Positions 1 through 4,998 of a stretch of 6,498 bases of DNA are shown here, piece by piece; the stretch's first letter is position 1, and every line of letters starts with the position of its first letter. This DNA comes from an uncultured Clostridia bacterium (GTDB lineage: Bacteria; Bacillota; Clostridia; Christensenellales; Aristaeellaceae), in contig CAKUFB010000154.1 of assembly GCA_934647145.1 (NCBI GenBank), forward strand, positions 1-6,498. Reading direction: 5' to 3'. Position numbers and translations under genes: made by a program. The notes under the pieces were generated by a model. It searched no databases. It was not told where the DNA came from and saw only the letters and a program-made list of their open reading frames with translations.

Positions 1-6
1 AGAAAA

Positions 7-12
7 GAAGGA
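7..12 (+). promoter_or_regulatory. Ribosome binding site of queA
   Basis: GAAGGA lies six bases upstream of the ATG at 19, a normal Shine-Dalgarno spacing, and supports that start. The promoter of queA is outside the window. Confidence 0.7.
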
Positions 13-18
13 TGAGAG

Positions 19-1047
19 ATGAAGACGTCTGATTTTATGTACGACCTGCCGGAGGAGCAGATCGCGCAGACCCCGATCGAGCCGCGCGACCACAGCCGGC
101 TGATGGTGGTGACGCGCACGGGCGCGAAGCCTGTACACAGGCATTTTTACGACGTGATCGACTACCTGCGCCCGGGCGACGCGCTGGTTGTCAACGAGAC
201 GCGCGTGATTCCGGCGCGGCTGTACGGCGAGCGCGCGGGCGGCGGAGCATGCGAGGTGCTGCTGCTCAAGCAGCTGGGCCCCAAGACCTGGGAGACGCTG
301 GTGCGGCCGGGCAAAAAGCTGCGGCCGGGCGTGACCGTGACCTTTGGCGGAGGCGAATTGAAGGGCACGATGCTCTCCGAGACCGACGCGGGCGGCCGCG
401 TGGTGCAGTTCGAGTGCGAGGGCACGTTCGAGGAGACGCTCGACCGGCTGGGCGAGATGCCTCTGCCGCCCTACATTCACGAGAAGCTGCAGGATAAGGA
501 GCGCTATCAGACGGTCTACGCCAGACAGGACGGCTCGGCCGCCGCGCCGACCGCCGGGCTGCACTTCACGCCCGAGCTGCTGGAGAAAATCCGCGAAAAG
601 GGCGTGCGCATCATTCCGGTGCTGCTGCACGTGGGCCTGGGCACCTTCCGCCCGGTCAAGGCCGAGGACGTGGAGGAGCACGTGATGCACAGCGAGTACT
701 ACGAGGTCGGCGAGCAGGCCGCGCGCGCCATCAACGAGGTCAAGGCCGCGGGCGGGCGCATTATCGCCGTGGGCACGACCAGCGTGCGCACGCTCGAGTC
801 GGCCGCGAAGGACGACGGCACGATCTCGGCGCAGTCGGGCACGACCAGCATTTTCATCAGGCCCGGCTATCGCTTCAAGCTGGTGGACGCGCTGATCACC
901 AACTTCCACCTGCCCGGCTCCACCCTCATCATGCTGGTCTCCGCGCTGATGGGGCGCGAGTACACGCTGTCGGTGTACGAGGAGGCCGTGCGCGAGGGCT
1001 ACCGCTTCTTCTCCTTTGGCGACGCGATGCTGATTTTGCCGGAGTGA
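19..1047 (+). CDS. queA: S-adenosylmethionine:tRNA ribosyltransferase-isomerase (QueA)
   Basis: This cytoplasmic enzyme transfers and isomerises the ribosyl part of S-adenosylmethionine onto 7-aminomethyl-7-deazaguanine at the wobble base of tRNAs with GUN anticodons. The product is epoxyqueuosine, the penultimate step of queuosine synthesis. The 342-residue protein has the normal family length and is collinear with known QueA. It opens with the typical SDFxYDLPEE segment, followed by NETRVIPARL (59-68), GEMPLPPYI (145-153), GSAAAPTAGLHFT (172-184), HVGLGTFRPV (204-213), VGTTSVRTLE (251-260), TNFHLPGSTLIMLVSA (294-309) and a C-terminal GYRFFSFGDAMLI (327-339). Codon third positions are mostly G or C, as in most of the window. 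The usual partner tgt does not follow; a toxin-antitoxin pair does. No intrinsic terminator is visible in the short gap after the TGA stop, so transcription may run on. The identification is secure from motif order. Confidence 0.97.
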   Translation: MKTSDFMYDLPEEQIAQTPIEPRDHSRLMVVTRTGAKPVHRHFYDVIDYLRPGDALVVNETRVIPARLYGERAGGGACEVLLLKQLGPKTWETLVRPGKKLRPGVTVTFGGGELKGTMLSETDAGGRVVQFECEGTFEETLDRLGEMPLPPYIHEKLQDKERYQTVYARQDGSAAAPTAGLHFTPELLEKIREKGVRIIPVLLHVGLGTFRPVKAEDVEEHVMHSEYYEVGEQAARAINEVKAAGGRIIAVGTTSVRTLESAAKDDGTISAQSGTTSIFIRPGYRFKLVDALITNFHLPGSTLIMLVSALMGREYTLSVYEEAVREGYRFFSFGDAMLILPE

Positions 1048-1051
1048 TTGA

Positions 1052-1097
1052 ATCATACGTTTAAAATATTGACTTTTGCGTATAATGAGCGTATGAT
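1052..1097 (+). promoter_or_regulatory. Probable operator of the toxin-antitoxin pair (8-bp inverted repeat)
   Basis: ATCATACG at 1052-1059 is repeated exactly as its reverse complement CGTATGAT at 1090-1097. The two arms enclose the -35 box, and the right arm covers the whole -10 box. A further GCGTAT at 1078-1083 repeats GCGTAT at 1089-1094 eleven bases away, about one helical turn. RelB/DinJ antitoxins are ribbon-helix-helix repressors that bind palindromes over their own promoters, so these half-sites are the natural candidates for autoregulation. The repeat is seen directly; binding is inferred. Confidence 0.55.
1069..1097 (+). promoter_or_regulatory. Sigma-A promoter of the toxin-antitoxin operon
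   Basis: The -35 box TTGACT (1069-1074) and -10 box TATGAT (1092-1097) are separated by an ideal 17-base spacer, and the region is AT-rich compared with the surrounding DNA. A perfect TATAAT at 1081-1086 is too close to this -35 to be its partner. The boxes lie directly upstream of the antitoxin ribosome binding site. Confidence 0.75.
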
Positions 1098-1104
1098 ATA
1101 AGAG

Positions 1105-1111
1105 AAGGAGG
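1105..1111 (+). promoter_or_regulatory. Ribosome binding site that fixes the antitoxin start
   Basis: AAGGAGG (1105-1111) is a full-consensus Shine-Dalgarno sequence, nine bases before the ATG at 1121. The in-frame TTG at 1112 directly abuts it and cannot be the start. Confidence 0.85.
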
Positions 1112-1120
1112 TTGATAAGT

Positions 1121-1396
1121 ATGGCTAAGGTTTCGACGACACTTTCGATTGATTCCGAGGTAAAGGGCAAGGTTCAGGCGCTTTACGCGGAGCTGGGACT
1201 GGATCTGTCCACAGCGGTCAACATGTTCTTCCGTCAATGCCTGTATGAAAACGGGATTCCCTTTGCCATCAGGCGCGAAACGCCCAACGAGCTGACGCGG
1301 GCGGCGCTTGCGGAGGGAGACGCGATGCTTGCCGACCCGAATACGAGGCGGTTTCACTCTGTAGACGAGCTGTTTGACGAGCTGGAGGCGGAATGA
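1121..1396 (+). CDS. RelB/DinJ-family antitoxin
   Basis: The 91-residue protein is the antitoxin half of a type II module. It would bind and neutralise the toxin encoded immediately downstream and repress the shared promoter. The first 45 residues fit a ribbon-helix-helix fold: a short strand (AKVSTTLSID, 2-11), a helix, then the typical GLDLSTAVNMFFRQCLYENGIPF stretch seen in RelB/DinJ proteins. The acidic tail ending DELFDELEAE is the usual toxin-wrapping region. The start at 1121 is chosen because the full-consensus ribosome binding site at 1105-1111 demands it; a TTG three codons upstream is too close to that site. Its stop overlaps the toxin start by four bases. It is less GC-biased in third positions than queA or xpt, which suggests acquisition by transfer. 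The family is clear, but the exact subfamily name (RelB or DinJ) is less so. Confidence 0.92.
   Translation: MAKVSTTLSIDSEVKGKVQALYAELGLDLSTAVNMFFRQCLYENGIPFAIRRETPNELTRAALAEGDAMLADPNTRRFHSVDELFDELEAE
1384..1388 (+). promoter_or_regulatory. Ribosome binding site of the toxin, inside the antitoxin gene
   Basis: GGAGG at 1384-1388 is followed four bases later by the toxin ATG at 1393. It lies within the last antitoxin codons, so toxin translation is probably coupled to antitoxin translation through the ATGA overlap. Confidence 0.6.
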
Positions 1397-1668
1397 AGTA
1401 CGAGATTGAACGGACGACGCAGTTCAAGCGAGACTATAAACTGGCCGTCAGACGCGGGTATGACATGAGTCGCCTGAAAGAAGTGATCTGCATACTGGCA
1501 GAAGGCGAAACCCTACCGCCGGAATACCGTGACCATTCGCTGAGCGGCGACTATTCCGGATACAGGGAGTGCCATGTTCGTCCGGACTGGCTGCTGGTCT
1601 ACCGGATTACGGAGGAAGTTCTGGTTTTGACGCTGTACCGCACCGGGATGCACAGCGATTTGTTTTAG
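1393..1668 (+). CDS. yafQ: YafQ-family mRNA-cleaving toxin (RelE superfamily)
   Basis: The 91-residue protein is a ribosome-dependent endoribonuclease toxin of the RelE/ParE fold. YafQ cleaves messages in the ribosomal A site. The length matches E. coli YafQ, and the residues reported as important there have clear counterparts: H48 in YRDHSLSG, H61 with D65-W66 in CHVRPDW, H87 in RTGMHSDLF, and the terminal F91. The toxin therefore looks catalytically intact. It starts within the antitoxin stop (ATGA overlap at 1393-1396), the normal arrangement for a co-translated pair. Its GC content is lower than that of the flanking genes, like its antitoxin. The alternative, a plain RelE or a HigB-type toxin, is unlikely because the HxxxDW and terminal HxxxF pattern is YafQ-like. 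Confidence 0.92.
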   Translation: MKYEIERTTQFKRDYKLAVRRGYDMSRLKEVICILAEGETLPPEYRDHSLSGDYSGYRECHVRPDWLLVYRITEEVLVLTLYRTGMHSDLF

Positions 1669-1693
1669 CCTGGAGAACTTGACAAATACGAGC

Positions 1694-1705
1694 GAAGGAT
1701 GGGGA
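1694..1705 (+). promoter_or_regulatory. Ribosome binding site region deciding the xpt start
   Basis: GAAGGA (1694-1699) and GGGGA (1701-1705) precede the ATG at 1712 by 12 and 6 bases. An in-frame TTG at 1679 lies upstream of both and would add eleven residues absent from known Xpt proteins, so 1712 is preferred. Confidence 0.55.
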
Positions 1706-1711
1706 TTTTCG

Positions 1712-2293
1712 ATGAAGGAACTGGAACAGAAGATTCTGAGCGAGGGGCGCGCGCTCAACGCCGATGTGCTGCTGGTGGACTCCTTTCTGAACAACCAGGT
1801 GGATCCGCGGCTGATGGCGGGCATCGGACGGGCCTTCGCCGAGGCGGCGAGGGAGCTGGGCGTGAACAAGGTGGTCACGATCGAGAGCTCGGGCATCGCC
1901 CCGGCGCAGATGACGGCGCTTGAGCTGGGCGTGCCGCTGGTGATCCTGAAGAAGTCGACCTCGCGCATCCTCAAGGACGAGGTTGTGCAGACCGAGGTGT
2001 TCTCCTTCACGAAAAACTCCTCCTATCAGCTGACGATGAAGAAGAAGTTCTTTGACGAGGGCGACCGCGTGCTGCTGGTGGACGACTTTCTGGCCAACGG
2101 CGAGGCGGCCGGCGGCGCGGCGCGGCTGCTGGAGAGCGTGGGCGCGCAGGTGAGCGCGATCGGCATCGTGATCGAGAAGAGCTTCCAGCCCGGGCGCGGC
2201 CTGCTCGAGGGCAGGGGCTACCGGGTGATCTCGCTGGCGCGCGTGGGCGCGATGGGCGAGAACCGCATCGAGTTCCTCGAGGCCGACCGGTGA
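1712..2293 (+). CDS. xpt: Xanthine phosphoribosyltransferase (Xpt)
   Basis: This cytoplasmic purine-salvage enzyme joins xanthine to PRPP to give XMP, which feeds GMP and GTP synthesis. The 193-residue product matches the length and order of the Bacillus subtilis type: an N-terminal VDSFLNNQVDP segment (22-32), VTIESSGIAP (55-64), SFTK (98-101), the PRPP-binding loop VLLVDDFLANGEAAGG (120-135) and IVIEKSFQPGR near residues 151-161. The family is related to PyrE and Apt, but the SFLN and EKSFQPGR signatures point to Xpt. Only 43 bases separate it from the toxin stop. That gap is too short for a purine riboswitch, which controls xpt in many Bacillota, and it contains no convincing promoter. It is probably read from upstream. 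Its stop overlaps the GTG of the next gene by four bases. Confidence 0.95.
   Translation: MKELEQKILSEGRALNADVLLVDSFLNNQVDPRLMAGIGRAFAEAARELGVNKVVTIESSGIAPAQMTALELGVPLVILKKSTSRILKDEVVQTEVFSFTKNSSYQLTMKKKFFDEGDRVLLVDDFLANGEAAGGAARLLESVGAQVSAIGIVIEKSFQPGRGLLEGRGYRVISLARVGAMGENRIEFLEADR
2279..2282 (+). promoter_or_regulatory. Weak ribosome binding site of the GTPase gene
   Basis: GAGG at 2279-2282 lies seven bases before the GTG start at 2290, inside the end of xpt. It is a short match, so translation of the GTPase probably relies partly on ribosomes finishing xpt at the GTGA overlap. Confidence 0.45.
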
Positions 2294-4281
2294 ACAAGAC
2301 CTTCGGCATCCTGGCGCACGTGGACGCGGGCAAGACCACCTTCTCCGAGCAGGTGCTCTTCCGGGCGCACGCGCTGAGAAGGGCGGGCCGCGTCGACCAC
2401 AGGGACGCCTTCATGGACAGCCACCCGCTCGAGCGCCAGCGGGGAATCACGATCTTTTCCGACCAGGCCACGTTCGCCTTTCAGGGCGACACGTGGAACT
2501 GGGTGGACACCCCCGGTCACACCGACTTTGCGGGGGAGATGGAGCGCGCCATTCAGGTGATGGACTACGCGGTGCTGGTGGTCAGCTGCGTGGAGGGCGT
2601 GCAGAGCCACACCGAGACCGTCTGGCGGCTGCTGGAGAAGTACGGTGTGCCGGCGTTCGTGTTCCTGAACAAGACCGACCGCGTGGGCGCCGACCCGGAC
2701 GGGGTGCTGTGCAGGCTCAGGGAGCGGTTCGGGGGCGGCTTTTTCGACCTGCGGCGCGGCTATCAGGCGGGCAGACTGACCGACGAGCGCCTGATCGAGC
2801 AGGCGGCGGAGGGCGACGAGGAGCTGCTGGAGCGGCTGTTTGACGGCGGGTACGACGAGCGGGCCTGGCTCTCCTCCATCCGGGAGCAGATCGCGCGCAG
2901 GCAGCTGTTTCCGGTGTATGCGGGCGCGGCGCTGTCCGGCGAGGGCGTGGCCGAGTTCATGGGCATGCTGTCGCTGCTGACGCGCACGCAGTACGATCCG
3001 GCGGGCGAGTTCTCCGCGCGGGTGTACAAGGTGCGCCACGACGCGCAGAACGTGCGCCTGACCTTTGTCAAGGTACTCTCCGGCGCGCTTTCGGTCAAGG
3101 ACGAGATCGAAACGCCCTTTGCGCGGGGCAAAATCAGCGCGATGTACCGGGTCGAGGGCGCGAAATACCTGCCCGTTTCCCGCGCGGAGGCGGGCGAGCT
3201 GGCGGCGGTGGCCGGCTTAAGCGGCACGAAGAGCGGCGATCTGCTGGGGGCAAAGCCCGAGCGCAGTCATTTCATGACCGAGCCGATGATGACCGCGGCG
3301 GTGCTCGCCGGGCGCGAGGCGGGCAAGGATCGGGTGATGCGCGCCTTTCGCACGCTGGAGGACGAGGAGCCCTCGCTGGGCGTGAGCTGGGACGAGCGGA
3401 GCCAGCGGGTGCAGCTGCGGGTTATGGGGCCGATTCAGCTTGAGGTGCTCCGGCAGCTGGTCAAGGAGCGGTTTTCGCTGGAGGTGGACTTCGGGCCGTG
3501 TCGGGTGAGGTATCTGGAGACGGTGACCGCGCCGGTCGTGGGCGTCGGCCACTTCGAGCCGCTCAGGCACTACGCCGAGGTGCACCTGCGCCTGTCGCCC
3601 GGGGAGCGGGGCAGCGGGATTACCTTCGAGTCGGCCTGTCACGTGGACACGCTGGCGCTGTCCTGGCAGCGGCTGATTGAGACGCACGTCTTCGAGCGCG
3701 AGTACCCGGGCGTGCTGATCGGCGCGCCGCTGACCGACCTGAAGATCACGCTGCTGACCGGGCGCGCGCACATCAAGCACACCGAGGGCGGCGACTTCCG
3801 CGAGGCCACCTCTCGCGCCATCCGTCAGGGCCTGATGCAGGCGAAAATGGCGCTGCTGGAGCCGGTCGGCCGGTTCCGCCTGCGCGCCCCCCGCGAGTGC
3901 ATGGGCAGGCTGCTGGGCGACCTGCAGGCGCTGCACGCCCAGGCTGAGCCGCCCGTGTGTACCGCCGACGAGGTGCTGCTCGAGGGCAGCGCGCCCCTGG
4001 CCACGATGAGCGGCTATCAGACCGACTTCCTCGCCGCCACCCGCGGCAAGGGCAGCTTCTTCTTCGAGGCCGACCACTACGAGCCCGCCCACAACGCCGC
4101 CGAGGTGATCGAGCAGGCACACTACGAGCCGCTCGCCGACGAGCCCGCCGACAGCGTCTTCTGCCAGCACGGCGCGGGAATCACCGTCGCCTGGTACAAG
4201 GTTCCCGAGTGGGCGCATCTCCAAGCTGAGCTTGGAGGCGGTGCTGGCGCCGGCCAAGCGCACCCTTCGGCCACAAATTAG
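2290..4281 (+). CDS. Tet(M)-like / EF-G-like ribosome-binding GTPase
   Basis: The 663-residue protein belongs to the translational GTPase superfamily close to ribosomal protection proteins such as Tet(M) (639 residues). The G domain carries AHVDAGKT (9-16), RQRGIT (49-54), DTPGH (73-77) and NKTD (127-130), all intact. Domain II begins near 241, domain III spans about 329-401 (LRVMGPIQLEVLRQL), domain IV starts near 403, and domain V starts near 524 with RGKGSFFF in its second half. In Tet(M) a YSPVS loop in domain IV reaches the tetracycline site. The aligned stretch here is GRAHIKHTEGGDF (491-503) and lacks those residues. I therefore infer a ribosome-associated factor with unproven role rather than a demonstrated resistance gene. 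The GTG start overlaps the xpt stop. The last 19 residues (after WAHL at 641-644) are glycine/alanine-rich and out of character; a frame change is likely there. Confidence 0.85.
   Translation: MNKTFGILAHVDAGKTTFSEQVLFRAHALRRAGRVDHRDAFMDSHPLERQRGITIFSDQATFAFQGDTWNWVDTPGHTDFAGEMERAIQVMDYAVLVVSCVEGVQSHTETVWRLLEKYGVPAFVFLNKTDRVGADPDGVLCRLRERFGGGFFDLRRGYQAGRLTDERLIEQAAEGDEELLERLFDGGYDERAWLSSIREQIARRQLFPVYAGAALSGEGVAEFMGMLSLLTRTQYDPAGEFSARVYKVRHDAQNVRLTFVKVLSGALSVKDEIETPFARGKISAMYRVEGAKYLPVSRAEAGELAAVAGLSGTKSGDLLGAKPERSHFMTEPMMTAAVLAGREAGKDRVMRAFRTLEDEEPSLGVSWDERSQRVQLRVMGPIQLEVLRQLVKERFSLEVDFGPCRVRYLETVTAPVVGVGHFEPLRHYAEVHLRLSPGERGSGITFESACHVDTLALSWQRLIETHVFEREYPGVLIGAPLTDLKITLLTGRAHIKHTEGGDFREATSRAIRQGLMQAKMALLEPVGRFRLRAPRECMGRLLGDLQALHAQAEPPVCTADEVLLEGSAPLATMSGYQTDFLAATRGKGSFFFEADHYEPAHNAAEVIEQAHYEPLADEPADSVFCQHGAGITVAWYKVPEWAHLQAELGGGAGAGQAHPSATN
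4219..4237 (+). repeat. Perfect 19-base hairpin in the last codons of the GTPase gene
   Basis: CTCCAAGCT (4219-4227) and AGCTTGGAG (4229-4237) are exact reverse complements around a single central base, giving an 8-bp stem with a TGA loop. No T-run follows, so it is not an intrinsic terminator. It marks the point where the G/C third-position signature moves from the annotated frame to the next frame. Confidence 0.8.
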
Positions 4282-4344
4282 AGCCTCAGGGTGCTTCGCG
4301 GTCGGAAGACTCGAGGCAGCGCCCCACAAGAGCTACGGGCAGGC

Positions 4345-4445
4345 AGGCTGGACTTGTTCTCACCGGAAAACACTTTGATCCGCGTGGTCTGAATGGTTGC
4401 AGCAGGGTGGTTCCCCGAATGCGGCGTGGGTCGATGGTGTTCGGG
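4345..4445 (-). repeat. Inverted copy of the intergenic repeat family
   Basis: Read on the minus strand, this stretch contains ATTCGGGGAA (plus-strand 4411-4420), then 29 bases, then GGATCA (4376-4381), then a GTGTTTTCCGGTGAGA segment. The spacing of 29 bases between the two conserved boxes is identical to that in the two direct copies. The intervening 29 bases match the 4565 copy at 18 positions. Upstream of the box similarity fades and about five bases are missing. The outer limits are approximate. Confidence 0.6.
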
Positions 4446-4536
4446 CGCAGGCTCTGGTCGTTCTAACTGATGGTGGACGGTCGTTGCTGAGAGAATCGGC
4501 GCGGCACGGCGGTTCTGCGCGCGAGGATATATGAAA

Positions 4537-4569
4537 AGCGCTCCTTCAGGCGATGTCTGGAGGAGCGCT
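4537..4569 (-). terminator. Strong hairpin, candidate terminator for the minus-strand transcript
   Basis: AGCGCTCC (4537-4544) pairs with GGAGCGCT (4562-4569), and the stem extends inward through TTCAG/CTGGA around a seven-base loop. On the plus strand this gives 13 pairs with one G-U; on the minus strand that pair becomes a mismatch. On the minus strand the stem is followed by TTTTCAT, a short U-run, so it could end melA readthrough about 430 bases past the melA stop. On the plus strand only ATGGTTTT follows, which is a poor terminator. Confidence 0.4.
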
Positions 4570-4730
4570 ATGGTTTTGGAGCATGGCGGCAGGCGAACAG
4601 GATTCTCCCGGCTTACGACACATTCGGGGAAGCACACCGCTGTGACCGCTCAAATTGCGCGGATCAATGTGCTTTTCGTGAGAGGTTCGGGCGCTGCCCA
4701 GTCAGAAAGGCCGTATCCCCGTGACTTGAA
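4565..4730 (+). repeat. Direct copy 1 of the intergenic repeat family
   Basis: From GCGCTATGGTTTTGGA (4565) to the TTCGGG ending at 4691 this copy aligns without gaps to the copy at 4734, offset 169 bases, with 94 of 127 positions identical by my count. The best conserved blocks are TGGTTTTGGA, ACAGGATTCTCCCGG, CATTCGGGGA (4621-4630), GGATCA (4661-4666) and AGAGGT (4681-4686). The 29 bases between ATTCGGGGAA and GGATCA are the least conserved. The tail from 4684 also matches the partial copy at 4937. Confidence 0.8.
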
Positions 4731-4733
4731 GGC

Positions 4734-4890
4734 GCGCTGTGGTTTTGGAATGCAGCGGCAGTCAAACAGGATTCTCCCGGCCTACGATACATTCGGGGAA
4801 TTACGTTAGTTTGATCTGTTTCGCTGCGTGGATCATAGTGTTTTCCGGGAGAGGTCCGGGAAGAGGTCAAAAGCCATGCGACCTTCACCA
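4734..4890 (+). repeat. Direct copy 2 of the intergenic repeat family
   Basis: It starts GCGCTGTGGTTTTGGA and matches copy 1 at a constant offset of 169 bases up to about 4860. ATTCGGGGAA is at 4791-4800 and GGATCA at 4830-4835. Its tail differs from copy 1 because CCGGGAGAGGT (4845-4855) is followed at once by CCGGGAAGAGGT (4856-4867), a small tandem duplication. Beyond 4870 the similarity is patchy and the end is approximate. Confidence 0.8.
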
Positions 4891-4936
4891 CACTTGCCGA
4901 TTGCTCGCGCAGCTTATTGCCCCGCGGCAGCAAGTG

Positions 4937-4966
4937 GGTCCGGGCACTGCCCGGTCAAAAAGGCGG
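4937..4966 (+). repeat. Partial copy (tail only) of the intergenic repeat family
   Basis: These 30 bases match the tail of copy 1 (4684-4713) at 25 of 30 positions, including GGGC, CTGCCC and AAAGGC blocks. It contains CCGGGCACTGCCCGG (4940-4954), a short perfect hairpin. No ATTCGGGGAA box precedes it, so only the downstream part of the unit is present. Confidence 0.6.
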
Positions 4967-4998
4967 CCTCCCCGGCGTATCCTTCGTTCCCCCGTCCC

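Larger units (their letters stand above)
4282..4998. other. Gene-free stretch between convergent genes, filled with degenerate repeats
   Basis: This 717-base interval separates the ends of the GTPase gene (+) and melA (-). Short open frames occur on both strands, but none has a ribosome binding site, a recognisable domain or consistent codon bias. What it does hold is at least four related repeat copies and one strong hairpin, listed separately. No tRNA, rRNA or CRISPR structure was seen. Confidence 0.7.

Noticed and set aside
1081..1086. Perfect TATAAT as the -10 box of the toxin-antitoxin promoter
   Set aside because: It is only six bases after the TTGACT box, and no other -35 lies at a suitable distance; TATGAT at 1092 has the ideal 17-base spacing.
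1679..1707. TTGACA at 1679-1684 as the -35 box of an xpt promoter
   Set aside because: At 16-18 bases downstream the sequence is GGGGATTT, with no acceptable -10 box, and a start there would overlap the ribosome binding site.
1669..1711. A purine riboswitch in front of xpt
   Set aside because: Only 43 bases separate the toxin stop from the xpt start, too short for the aptamer, and no matching core was seen.
4283..4317. GCCTC/GAGGC stem just after the GTPase stop as its terminator
   Set aside because: The stem is five base pairs with a 25-base loop and there is no T-run.
3217..4329. A 370-codon minus-strand open frame opposite the GTPase gene
   Set aside because: The plus strand encodes a full set of GTPase motifs in order; the opposite frame is low-complexity and has no recognisable fold.
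4531..4809. Short open frames (4531-4809, 4739-5020 on plus; 4278-4637, 4664-4933 on minus) in the intergenic stretch
   Set aside because: They overlap each other on both strands, lack ribosome binding sites and codon bias, and their mutual similarity is explained by the DNA repeats.
4940..4998. Intrinsic terminator directly after melA (CCGGGCACTGCCCGG hairpin and the AAAAA run)
   Set aside because: On the minus strand the T-run comes before, not after, the stable hairpin, and the GC-rich sequence ahead of the T-run forms only a three-base stem.
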